Shown in pieces: positions 52,535 to 62,275 of a DNA stretch of 64,000 bases. Origin of the DNA: Nemertoderma westbladi. Its lineage: Eukaryota > Xenacoelomorpha > Nemertodermatida > Nemertodermatidae. Each line of letters starts with the position of its first letter. Position 1 is the stretch's first letter. The notes beneath the pieces are model-generated. The model was not told where the DNA came from. It did no database searches and saw only the letters and a program-made list of their open reading frames with translations. The position numbers were made by a program, and so were the translations under genes. The stretch lies in NCBI GenBank assembly GCA_032718475.1, contig JAUCBJ010008710.1, positions 1 to 64,000 on the forward strand. Direction: 5' to 3'.

Positions 52535-53559
52535 TTAGCAAGTCGTTAGACTTGATTACTGTAAGAATTGTTTGCTGATTGACTGGCTGACTGACTGACT
52601 GACTGACTGACTGACTGACTGACTGACTGACTGACTGACCTACAGCCAAAACTACTCTAACGATTTTGATGAAATTTTCACAGCAGCTAGATACCGCGAT
52701 TCTAAGGTCCCTGGCATGATCGGCTACTCCGTCCATAGCCTCTGGGCTTGAAAAATAGAGATAAACGAAAAAACGCCATAGGCGCTATGGTAAAATAACA
52801 CCAATGACAGCTGGTGTCCTGATGAAAAATGGCTTATGTAATGCATTTCTACACAAAATGTTAGTAATAAATCGATGAGGTTGCCAAGATTATTGTACTT
52901 AGTACACCCATACTGTTTGTTTAGGCCCTACCAACCACTCTCTGCAAACAAACATCAACTGGTTGGTTTGCTATTCTATAGGGAGCCACCTAACAAGGAA
53001 GTACATACAGTGCCAACTTTATAATCATTCACTGGGTTAGCCGGCTATTACAGCCTCAGCTGAATAACTCTTCCCCCTGCTGAATGACTATTAGGTATAC
53101 AGTGTATCGGCTACATTATGCCAACATTAATACTGTGGAGGCTGTATGCTTATAAGGCGGAATGTTTACTCAGCCTGCTACTGATACTCTGTAAGGCTTA
53201 CACTAACATTATAGTTTGAAATATAAAAATAACTGCTTATTATCTGTATTGGGTTAATCACTGTGGCATTCAAAATGTTTTGTTAGGTGAATGACATTTA
53301 GTGGCTAAGATTATTCTCTGTCAGATTCCCTTCACACCATAGGCAAACATTGTTGAGGCTGAGGGAATTTACTTTAGTTTACTCTACTGAGTCATTCAGC
53401 TGAATGGATTTGAGCAATTGCCAAATTACAGAGTGGGATCTCTCTCTGACCATAGATAAATAACACTTCCCTTCTGAACAAAGGTAAACATTGTTGAGGG
53501 AACTTACCTTTGATTGACGACTTCCGACTTGCTTAATGGCGTCTTGACGCCGTCTCTAG
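52535..53559 (+). mobile_element. HINE/Helitron2-like unit A
   Basis: The 5' end carries a hairpin aagtc-gtta-gactt (52540-52553). The 3' end has the complement cgacttgc (53525-53532) of gcaagtcg (52538-52545), then a hairpin ggcgtc-tt-gacgcc (53538-53551) and a CTAG end (53556-53559). A gact microsatellite lies at about 52577-52637. Short asymmetric inverted repeats, a 3' hairpin and a microsatellite near one end fit non-autonomous Helentron-type elements. No Rep/helicase is encoded. Confidence 0.65.
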
Positions 53560-55046
53560 TCAGGAACCGAGAGGTTCATTACTGTAAGAATTGTTGGCTG
53601 ATTGACTGGCTGACTGGCTAATCTATAGCCAAAACTACTCTAACGATTTTGATGAAATTTTCACAGCGGCTGGATACCGCGATTCTAAGGTCCCTGGTAT
53701 GTTCCGCTATTTCGTCCATGAGCCGTGGGCTCGAAAAATAGACATAAACGAAAAAACGCCATAGGCGCAATGGTAAAATAACACCAATAACAGCTGGTGT
53801 CGTGATGAAAAATGGCTTATGTAATGGATTTCTACACAAGGCTTAGTATAAATCGATGAGGTTGCCAAGATTATTGTACTCAGTACACCCATACTGTTTG
53901 TTTAGGCCCTGTCAAAGCAAATATAAACTGGTTGGTTTAGTTTGAAATCTATTATTGCCTCAGCTGAATAACTCTTCCCAATGCATTCTAGTTGAGTATC
54001 CAAGTTTCTCCCTCTGCTAATGTAAGCTGAATGACGGTTTAGTATGCAGTAGTGTGTTGGCTACATTAATGCCAACATTATTGCAAAATGTTTTATTGTT
54101 GGATTACTCTGTCAGTCTCCCCTTCAGAACATTGTATAGGGAATTTACTTTAGTTTACTCTACTGTGCCATTCAGCTGAATGGATTTGAGCGATTGCCAA
54201 GTTACAGAGTTGGATCATTCTCTGACCATAGGCAAAGACATCAAATCTTTTTAAAAAGATACTTTTTCCATGTTTTTTTTTCTGACCAAAAATTTCAAAA
54301 AAAAATTTTTGTAGCCAGTACTGCCAATCGATTCGCCATCAAAAATAACGCAAAAAATTTTTTTTGCAAAATTTTAAATTACTGTAAATTTTTGGCGACT
54401 GGGGGGGGGTCAATTTTTTTCGATCCGCTATAACTCCGGAACGCTTTGTCCAAATTCGATGGGGTTTTTATTTTTCAACTTAATTCGACGTCCTCTTTAG
54501 GCCTATCCATTTTTCGAAACCCCAAACAGCACCGTTCAAAAATTAATTTTTTCTAGTTCTAGAATTTTACAAATTTCAAAAAAGTTGCAGTATTTTATTA
54601 ATGCCTTTACGGAATTTGATAGCGTTTTTGATTTTTATATTAAACGCAATATCCTGAATCTCACTAGCCTAGTTTCGCGTCACCAATGCCAATACTTTAT
54701 ACTTTTTGAGGAAAATTTTTCTAGAATAATTTTTATTTAATTACATTTATCGCGATTTCTTATTACTGGTTGCACATGAATTGATGGAGTTTTCAATTTA
54801 TTAACTAAACACGATATCGCGCATCGCACCAGCGTGGTTTCGAAATTCCAAAACGAGGTCTTCACTAGTTGCATGTCGTTTTTGTTCTAGAATTGAGCAA
54901 CTAATAATTGATTGAATTTATTAATAATTATTGTATGAAATATGATTGTATTTTTACATAATGATTAGTTCTATATTTATTCTCGTTGTCTCTTTTATTT
55001 AAAATAAAAAGTCGGTTCCTTATCGGGCCGCTAGGCCCGTCACTAG
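53560..55046 (+). mobile_element. HINE/Helitron2-like unit B
   Basis: It starts immediately after unit A. 5' hairpin gaacc-gaga-ggttc (53564-53577); 3' complement tcggttcct (55012-55020) of aggaaccga (53562-53570); 3' hairpin cgggcc-gcta-ggcccg (55024-55039) and CTAG (55043-55046). It shares with unit A a core block of about 220 bp that gives a similar minus-strand frame in each copy, and with unit C a block of about 770 bp (54230-55000). Confidence 0.65.
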
Positions 55047-55085
55047 TTAGGAACCGAGAGGTTCATTACTGTAAGAATTGCTCGA

Positions 55086-55124
<39 letters not shown>

Positions 55125-57375
55125 TGACTGATCTACAGCCAAAACTACTCTAACGATTTTGATGAAATTTTCACAGCGGCTGGCTGACCTGATTCTAAGG
55201 TCCCTGGCATGATCGGCTACTCCGTCCATAGCCTCTGGGCTCGAAAAATAGAGATAAACGAAAAAACGCCATAGGCGCAATGGTAAAATAACACCAATGA
55301 CAGCTGGTGTCCTGATGAAAAATGGCTTATGTAATGCATTTCTACACAAGGCTTAGTAATAAATCGATGAGGTTGCCAAGATTATTATACTTAGTACACC
55401 CATACTGTTTGTTTAGGCCCTACCAACCACTCTCTGCAAAGCAAACATTAACTCGTTGGTTTAGTTTGAAATCTAGTATTGCCTCAGCTGAATAACTCTT
55501 CCCAATGCATTCTAGGGGAGTATAAAAGTTTCTCCCTCTGCTAATGTAAGCTGAATGACTTAAGTACACAGTGTGTTGGCTACATTAATGCCAACAATAT
55601 TGCAAAATGTTTTATTGTTGGATTACTCTCTGTCAGTCTCCCCTTCAGAACATTGTATAGGGAATTTACTTTAGTTTACTCTACTGTGCTATTCAGCTGA
55701 ATGGATTTGAGCGATTGCCAAGTTACAGAGTTGGATCATTCTCTGACCATAGGCAAAAGACATCAAATGTTTTTAAAAAGATACTTTTTCCATGTTTTTT
55801 TTTTCTGACCAAAAATTTCAAAAAAAAATTTTTCGTAGCCAGTACTGCCAATCGATTCGCCATCAAAAATAACGCAAAAAATTTTTTTTGCAAAATTTTA
55901 AATTACTGTAAATTTTTGGCGACTGGGGGGGTCAATTTTTTTCGATCCGCTATAACTCCGGAATGCTTTGTCCAAATTCGATGGGGTTTTTATTTTTCAA
56001 TTTAATTCGATGTCCTCTTTCAGCCTATCCATGTTTCGAAACCCCAAACAGCGCCGTTCAAAATTTAATTTTTTCTAGATTCTAGAATTTTACAAATTTC
56101 AAAAAAGTTGCGGTATTTTATTAACGCCTTTACAGAATTCGATAGCGATCAACTTAATTCGATGTCCTCTTTCAGCCTATCCATGTTTCGAAACCCCAAA
56201 CAGCGCCGTTCAAAAATTATTTTTTTCTAGTTCTAGAATTTTACAAATTTCAAAAAAGTTGCAGTATTTTCATTAACACCTTTATGGAATTCGATAGCGT
56301 TTTCGATTTTTATATTAAACGCAATATCCTGAATCTCACTAGCCTAGTTTCGCGTCACCAATGCCAAGACTTCATACTTTTTGAGGAAAATTTTTCTAGA
56401 ATAATTTTTATTTAATTACATTTATCGCGATTTCTTATTACTGGTTGCACATGAATTGATGGATTTTTCAATTTATTAACTAAACACGATATCGCGCATC
56501 GCACCAGCGTGGTTTCGAAATTCCAAAACGAGGTCTTCACCCGAATGGAGCCGAGTTGAGCCCAATCAAGCCGAGCAAGCCAGACTGAGCCGAGTCAAGC
56601 CCAATCGAGTCGAGTCGAGCCCAATAGAGCCGAGTTGAGCCCAATCAATCCTAGTCGAGCCCAATTGAGCGGGACCAAGCCAAATCGAGCCCAATCGTGC
56701 CAGACTGGGCCAATTTGAGCCAAATCGAGCCGAGTCAAGCCCAATCAATCCCAATCAATTGAGTCGAATCGAGCCCAATTGAGCCAAGTCGAGCCGGACC
56801 GAGCCGAGTCAAACCCAATCGAGCCGATTGAGCCGAATAAAGCTGAGTCGACTCAGACCGAGCCGAGCAGAACCCAATCGAGCCGAGTTGAGCCGTGTCA
56901 CGCCAAATTGAGCCGGACTGAGTCGAGTCGAGACCAATCAAGCCGAGTCGAGCCCAATCGAGCTGAGTCGAGCCGGACAGAACCGAGTTGAGCATAATCA
57001 AGCCGAGTCGAGCCAGACTGAGCCGAGTTAAGCCCAATCGAATCGAGTCAAGCTCAATAGAGCCGAGTCGAGCCCAATCAAGCCTATTTGAGCCCAATTG
57101 AGCCAAGTTGAGCCAAATCGAGCCGAGTCAACCCCAATCAATCCCAATCGAGCCGATTCGAGCCCAACCGAGCTGAGTCGAGACGAATCGAGCCGATTGA
57201 GCTGAGTCGAGTCGAGCCCAATCAAGCCGAGTCGAGCCCAATCGAGCCAAACCGAGCCGATCAAGCCAAGTCGAACTGAATCGGGCCCAATCATGCCAGA
57301 CCGAGCCGAGCTCGTTGTCTCTTTTATTTGAAATGAAAAGTCGGTTCCTTATCGGGCCGCTAGGCCCGTCACTAG
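55047..57375 (+). mobile_element. HINE/Helitron2-like unit C
   Basis: It starts directly after unit B with the same aggaaccgagaggttc 5' end, and ends with tcggttcct (57341-57349), the cgggcc-gcta-ggcccg hairpin (57353-57368) and CTAG (57372-57375). A ggct microsatellite lies at about 55086-55126. It has an internal duplication (about 56020-56100 repeated at 56150-56240) and a minisatellite at 56541-57305. Confidence 0.65.
56541..57305. repeat. Degenerate 20-bp minisatellite (gagccgagtcgagcccaatc-like)
   Basis: About 760 bp are built from variants of gagccgagtcgagcccaatc and its 10-bp halves. All frames over it on both strands are long and repetitive (LDSTRLGL- or SSRVEPNRAE-like), a consequence of the repeat and not of coding. 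Confidence 0.9.
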
Positions 57376-58251
57376 TACAGCAGATAATTGGTTTTACATG
57401 CTGGGGCGGCATAAGCTAAGAGCCATTACACATGCTATGCCATTACTTTGTTAGTGGTCTGTCGCTGTCGGCACCCCAAGCTAATAATATACAGCAAATA
57501 GCACTGAGACCGCTGACTCCTATGACATAATTTGTTGTGACTCGAATCAATTATTTCTCCTTACAAGGAGGCAACGTATTTCCCACTTGTGGCCAGCCAG
57601 AAGGCCACAATGTCAACTGATATAATAATACCAAGGGATATTCTTATATTACCCCCCCCCCCCCCCCCCCCCCCCCTTTAGAAAAATGCTTTTGTTTGAG
57701 AAAATTTGGAATGTGGATCTTTAATATATATAGGCCTATATATTATTTTTTTTCTCATTTCACGTGGAAAGTATTTCAGTCAGTATGCTTTCATATGGCC
57801 TCCCCCTCGGTACGCTAGTACCCCCCCCCCCCCCCCCCATTCTAATGTATTGTAGCCATCCACCCAACACATTGCGTAACTCAGAATTAAACTCCACACA
57901 GCCCCTACCCGCCCTTGCTTTCATTACCACCACACCGCCAAGTGGAGATTCAATTGCGGCTGTTATTTTCTGATAATCGCTGTAAATTATTATAACCTAG
58001 GCTTTAACTGGTTTAAATAACGGCTATAGCTTACAAACCTATGGTATGATATGGAAGTGGTGTCCTATGTGCTCTGCAGACATCCTACAGAGCACATGGA
58101 GCATTACACACACAGAGAGCAGAGAGAGAGAGAGAGAGAGAGAGTTAGGGCTGCTTGATTGACACACAGCTCAGTGGGAGTCTAGACTTTGAAGTGCAGC
58201 GCCTTTGGTAGAACTCAATGGCAGGATTTATAAGCCTGATACATTTCAATA
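57376..58251. other. Remainder of the TIR element with C runs and a GA microsatellite
   Basis: Homopolymeric C runs lie at about 57651-57676 and 57821-57838, and a (ga)n tract at about 58120-58144. No transposase or other gene is visible. Confidence 0.5.
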
Positions 58252-59417
58252 TTTGATCAAACTTTGATCAATGTTTGATCAAAGTTTGATCAATGTTTGA
58301 TCAAAGGAATGCTTTTTGAGAGCGGGACTGTATACGTGTTTTAGCGGACATGGTAAGGCAAAAAACCCGCAATACGGCAAATACTTTTACACAGCTTAGC
58401 CGTGATGATTCAGATTACGACATCTAACAGCTGGTTGCTTAAATGGAAACAGCCATTGGACGCATGGTTCTTTGTTTGGCTTCAGCCAATCAGAGCGATT
58501 CTCTCTGTCGATGTGGAGCTTTGAGCCGATCATACTGGGATTGTTCAGTCTTACAGTTTTTTACTGATACTTTGTTGTTATTGCTGTCTAAGCCAGAAAC
58601 AACGGCTCTAGAAAGAAACATTAGTAGGCTTAAGATTATAGAGCGTATGACTGTTATCGGTTCATAACAACTCACATATCGGTCCATATCAGTGCATATC
58701 ATATCTTAACCTACCGTCTTAATGTTTTTACTGTTGTCATATCTTATATCAGTGGATTGAATATTATTTGGAGAACATTTATAAAGAACCCAAATTTCCC
58801 AATTTTCTTGATACACTACAGGTTAGAGAGGCGGGTTATATATATAGCGATTGCGACTTGTATTATTGTGGTGTGTATTGAATTTAATGCTATTTGATAA
58901 GCCCTACATGAGTACGTTGCTATTCTCTTTATATATGATAAAATTCATTGACGGTCGGCAAATTAGTGAGCAGTGTTGTGTGTTACCGGTAGTGTGCATG
59001 ATTGTGGCTGATAACTAAGCATTTCCTAAAGAATGCGCCTCATACGTGAATCATAAGCCTTACCGACTTACCGTTGTGATTAGTATAAGTCATATCTCTG
59101 TTTACTTAGATAGAGCGCCACGTCCAAAAGGAACTGTTAATATTTCCCGAAAGTGAATAATATTAGTCAGAAATTAATTATTAACGATCAATCGAATAAT
59201 ACAATACAATAAGCTTCACTGCAATAATAATCTAAGCCGACAGAATCCAGTCTCCCGGGATTATCCAGCGGGTGAATGGACGCGCACTAGGCTGGCTTCT
59301 GCTAATGTTGTGTTTATAGGTATTAAATATTTGTCTTCTTCTAAAGTATATTTATAAACCAAAAGACATATAAATTTTGGCAGGTTAAACTGCTAAAGGT
59401 CTTCAAAAGCGCGTACA

Positions 59418-59789
59418 ATAACAGTCATTGACTTTATTGCAGTAAGCAATAAAGTTGAAAGTACCAGTCAACCGGTAAACCTGAACCGGTACTTCTGTAG
59501 GTCAGTAGGCCCAACTGCCAGAACCGGTACTGCCGTAGGTCCGTAGGTCCAACTGCCAGAACCGGTACTTCTGTAGGTCTGTAGGCCCAACTGTCCTAAC
59601 CGGTACTTCCAGTATAAGTACATTAGTATTATTTCGATTGTGATCTATTGTATATTGTAGGCTGCCAGGGGAATAGGGATTGATCACCCCTCATTCTTTT
59701 GTATAGTTTACTTATTTCTGTCAGTTTTATTTACATGTAAGTTAATATTGAGCTGAAGACGTGTAAGTCTGCTCAGATTGTTCAGATAA
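59418..59789. repeat. 38-bp tandem repeat and unassigned sequence
   Basis: Units starting gaaccggtact begin at 59483, 59521, 59559 and, diverged, 59597. The rest is unassigned AT-rich sequence before the BEL-B LTR. Confidence 0.7.
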
Positions 59790-60365
59790 TTGTAGGCGGA
59801 CTGTTGTCAGATTGTTGTTGGGTTTGGAGAGATTACGGCGTGTGTAGAGTTTGTCTGATAGAGTGCCGTTAGTAAGTTGGGGCAGCCATATGCTGCAAGG
59901 TCAATCCCCTCTTAAAGAATAAGTCGTACTACCGTGTTAGAACGCATACTAACTAACTATTTCAGAATCTGCATATACTGTAGTTTATTTAGGCTTGATC
60001 GTAGTCTGCCAGCGTTTTAGCCTGTGTTTGTTTGTGTGGTCTGTTCAGGTACCGTAATAGTTATTACTCAGATATTTTGTAGGCTGGATTGTTGTCTAGC
60101 TATTATTAGGTCTGAAGAGATTGCTGTGTGTGTAGAGTTTGTCTGATAAAGCTCCGTTAGTAAGTTGGGGCAGCCATAGCGGTAAGGTCAATCCCCTCTT
60201 AAAGAATAAGTCGTACTACCGTGTTAGAACGCATACTAACTAACTATTTCAGAATCTACACGTATGGTAGTTTATTTAGGCTTGGTGGTAGTCTGCCAGC
60301 GTTTTGGTTTGTATTTGTTTGAGTATTCTGTACGGGTAGCGTAATATTTATTATTCAGAGTTTAT
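59790..60365 (+). repeat. BEL-B LTR with a 288-bp internal tandem duplication
   Basis: The segment containing tgtgtagagtttgtctgata (59841) recurs at 60129, offset 288, along with ggtcaatcccctcttaaag and the phrase ending agtttatttaggctt. The minus-strand BEL-B copy (up to 24351) aligns from the end of this block. The exact LTR start is not resolved. Confidence 0.65.
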
Positions 60366-61678
60366 GCGATTATTCGCAACATTCATGTCCCCAAGTTTAT
60401 TCCTACAGTAATTGTGTTTGTTACACATACCGTTATAGTTAAATTAACCCCGGTACTACACGGGCTGCTTGGCGTAGGTAAAGACTGGTGACTTTGTGCT
60501 TCGGTCACTCCAGCAGATGCCGTGGTTCTTTTAACTGTTCAAGTATATTTAACTACTGATTATTTGTTATACCAGTACTTGTACCTAATTTAGGGTTTAG
60601 TGTACAGTGCTTTCCGAAGTAATTAGTGTGTAGGCAGTATATTTGTGTTGTAAAGTGGTTAATAGGCACGCTGGATCTGGTAGTCCGCGGTAATTAACTT
60701 CTAGGTAGGAACAATCCGTGATACATAACGTAGTACCTATAGCGATACGGTTATAGGTCGTCAGGCGGTGGTATTTTCCTATCTGGACAACGCAGTGTAT
60801 TTACTACTACTTATTATTTTCAAATACCATAGTACCCTGTCCATTGTAATAACCAGAATTCTAACCCTTTGTTAGGCTGGTTTGTAGACTTCCTGTAAAA
60901 TTACCCTAAAAAAAATTCGTACGTAATATTTTGTTGTGTTTAATTAGAGAATTAATCTCACCCATATCGTAAGTAATTTGTAGTATTAAGTAACTTAGGT
61001 AAATTAGAATTATCAGTTTTAGTGTCAAATAAATAGCACTTCACTGAGAGCGCACAGCTTCTGTGTAGTGACCCCAGAAATAATAACATTTATTTCAAAT
61101 ATTGACAAAACCCTTTTAAACGGGTATATAAATATTATAAATCAACTCAAACGATTTATAAATAGTAGGCCTGCCATACAACAACTAGGTCTCAATATCA
61201 GTTGGATTGCTGCTTAAATAACGGTAATAAAGTAAGTTAAAGTAACCAAGTAACCCTAAAATATTCAGAAATTCAATTATTCTAAAATAATTGACATACC
61301 GGTATTTACCATAGGCTTATTATATTTATTTCTATAAATTTGAGCTGAAATCATACCGGTATTCTGTAATTAATTCTAGTAATAATTATACTTATATATA
61401 CTATAAGTGTCAGCTGTATACCGGTATTCACGATAGGCCTATTATATATTTATATATATTTGTGCTAAAATTATATACCGGTACTCTGTGACAAATCTAG
61501 TCTGTAATAATACTTATATATATATTATAAGCATACCGGTATTCTAATATATTATATATATATCACGCTACACTGAGTAGCAGTATCGGTAATTAATTAT
61601 TAGGCTAACAGTGATACTGAATTACTAGACTTGCTTTAACTGTAATATAGCAGTAGGCATTCGACTGTACAATCAAAC
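60366..61678 (+). other. BEL-B LTR end and leader
   Basis: This is related to 23039-24240 read on the minus strand. No gene is present. Five copies of the palindrome ataccggtat (61306, 61353, 61418, 61475 as ataccggta, 61533) lie 47-65 bp apart in the last 400 bp before gag. Confidence 0.6.
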
Positions 61679-62275
61679 ATGGCTGATACAAGGCAAACTC
61701 TGTCAGATAGTCTCCTAGAAACAACAGCCTGTTTCTCAGATCAAAGTGTAGAGAATCCCAGACCGAGGTCTGAAACCCCTCATACTGTAAGAAGGGCAAC
61801 CCCTGCAGTGGTTGTGTCAGAACCTAGGTTGGTAGAAAAGATTTCGCAATTTGCGAAGTTAGTGAAGCGCCGTTGGTCTGCCATAGGCACTCGGGCCCAA
61901 GTCAAGCGGGATCAAGAAGAAGCTATAAAACAGCAGCAACCTCCTAGCCAAGAACCTAGTTCTCAGCGGCCCGATAGCTCCAGTAGTTCGGATACTGTTG
62001 AGCGGACGCCCGAACGCGGAGCGAAGATGGCGGATACGGTTTATGATGAGCGGCCAACCTATGAAGAATCAACCGACGCCACTTCTTCTCAAGTGGAAAG
62101 TGAGGTGGAAAGCGAAGTGGAAAGTGAGGTGGAAAGCGAAGTGGAAAGCGAGGTGGAAAGCGAAGTGGAAAGCGAGGTGGAAAGCGAAGTGGAAAGCGAA
62201 TTAACATCAGCAGAGAAGCCGCGAACTAGAGACGCTATCGACATTTATTTGTCCGACTATCAGCGATTCCTATGA
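61679..62275 (+). CDS. BEL-B Gag N-terminal part (198 codons)
   Basis: It starts MADTRQTLSDSLLE, matching the minus-strand copy at 23038, which supports this ATG. Residues about 140-178 are a VESE repeat (nine units) where the minus-strand copy has a different, longer segment. It ends at a TGA (62273-62275) inside DIYLSDYQRF, where the other copy has glycine. The same frame stays open to the window end, so this is one gene with a premature stop. Confidence 0.8.
   Translation: MADTRQTLSDSLLETTACFSDQSVENPRPRSETPHTVRRATPAVVVSEPRLVEKISQFAKLVKRRWSAIGTRAQVKRDQEEAIKQQQPPSQEPSSQRPDSSSSSDTVERTPERGAKMADTVYDERPTYEESTDATSSQVESEVESEVESEVESEVESEVESEVESEVESEVESELTSAEKPRTRDAIDIYLSDYQRFL

Larger units (their letters stand above)
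51653..58330. mobile_element. TIR element with perfect 79-bp inverted repeats and TA flanks
   Basis: Left 51653-51731 and right 58252-58330 are exact reverse complements over 79 bp, starting cagtcccgctctcaaaaagc, and both are flanked by TA (51651-51652, 58331-58332), as expected for Tc1/mariner-type insertion. The inner part of each TIR is a repeated ttgatcaaac(a/t) unit. No transposase frame is present. Three HINE-like units fill 52535-57375, leaving about 1.8 kb of the original element. Confidence 0.8.
51488..59417. mobile_element. Second LTR of the 1.2-kb solo-LTR family, split by an inserted element
   Basis: 51488-51652 and 58331-59417 together correspond to the solo LTR at 27993-29192: the left part starts tgtaaaagcttctgtggg and the right part ends aaaagcgcgtaca. 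The intervening 6678 bp is a separate element. Flanks are ccatc and ataac, so no clean TSD is present. The frame at 58443-58667 is not conserved evidence of a gene. Confidence 0.75.

Noticed and set aside
52518-55349. Similar minus-strand frames (LHKPFF, ENFIKIVRVVL) in the three HINE units
   Set aside because: Similarity follows from the shared core block; the frames vary in ends, and HINEs are non-coding. Codon-level conservation across many copies would be needed.
56566-57412. Long frames on both strands over the 20-bp minisatellite
   Set aside because: They are open in many frames simultaneously only because the repeat lacks stops.
51479-59422. ataac at 51479-51483 and 59418-59422 as a TSD for the second solo-LTR copy
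   Set aside because: Four bases separate the left match from the LTR start, and the joined sequence does not restore a readable pol frame, so the match may be chance.
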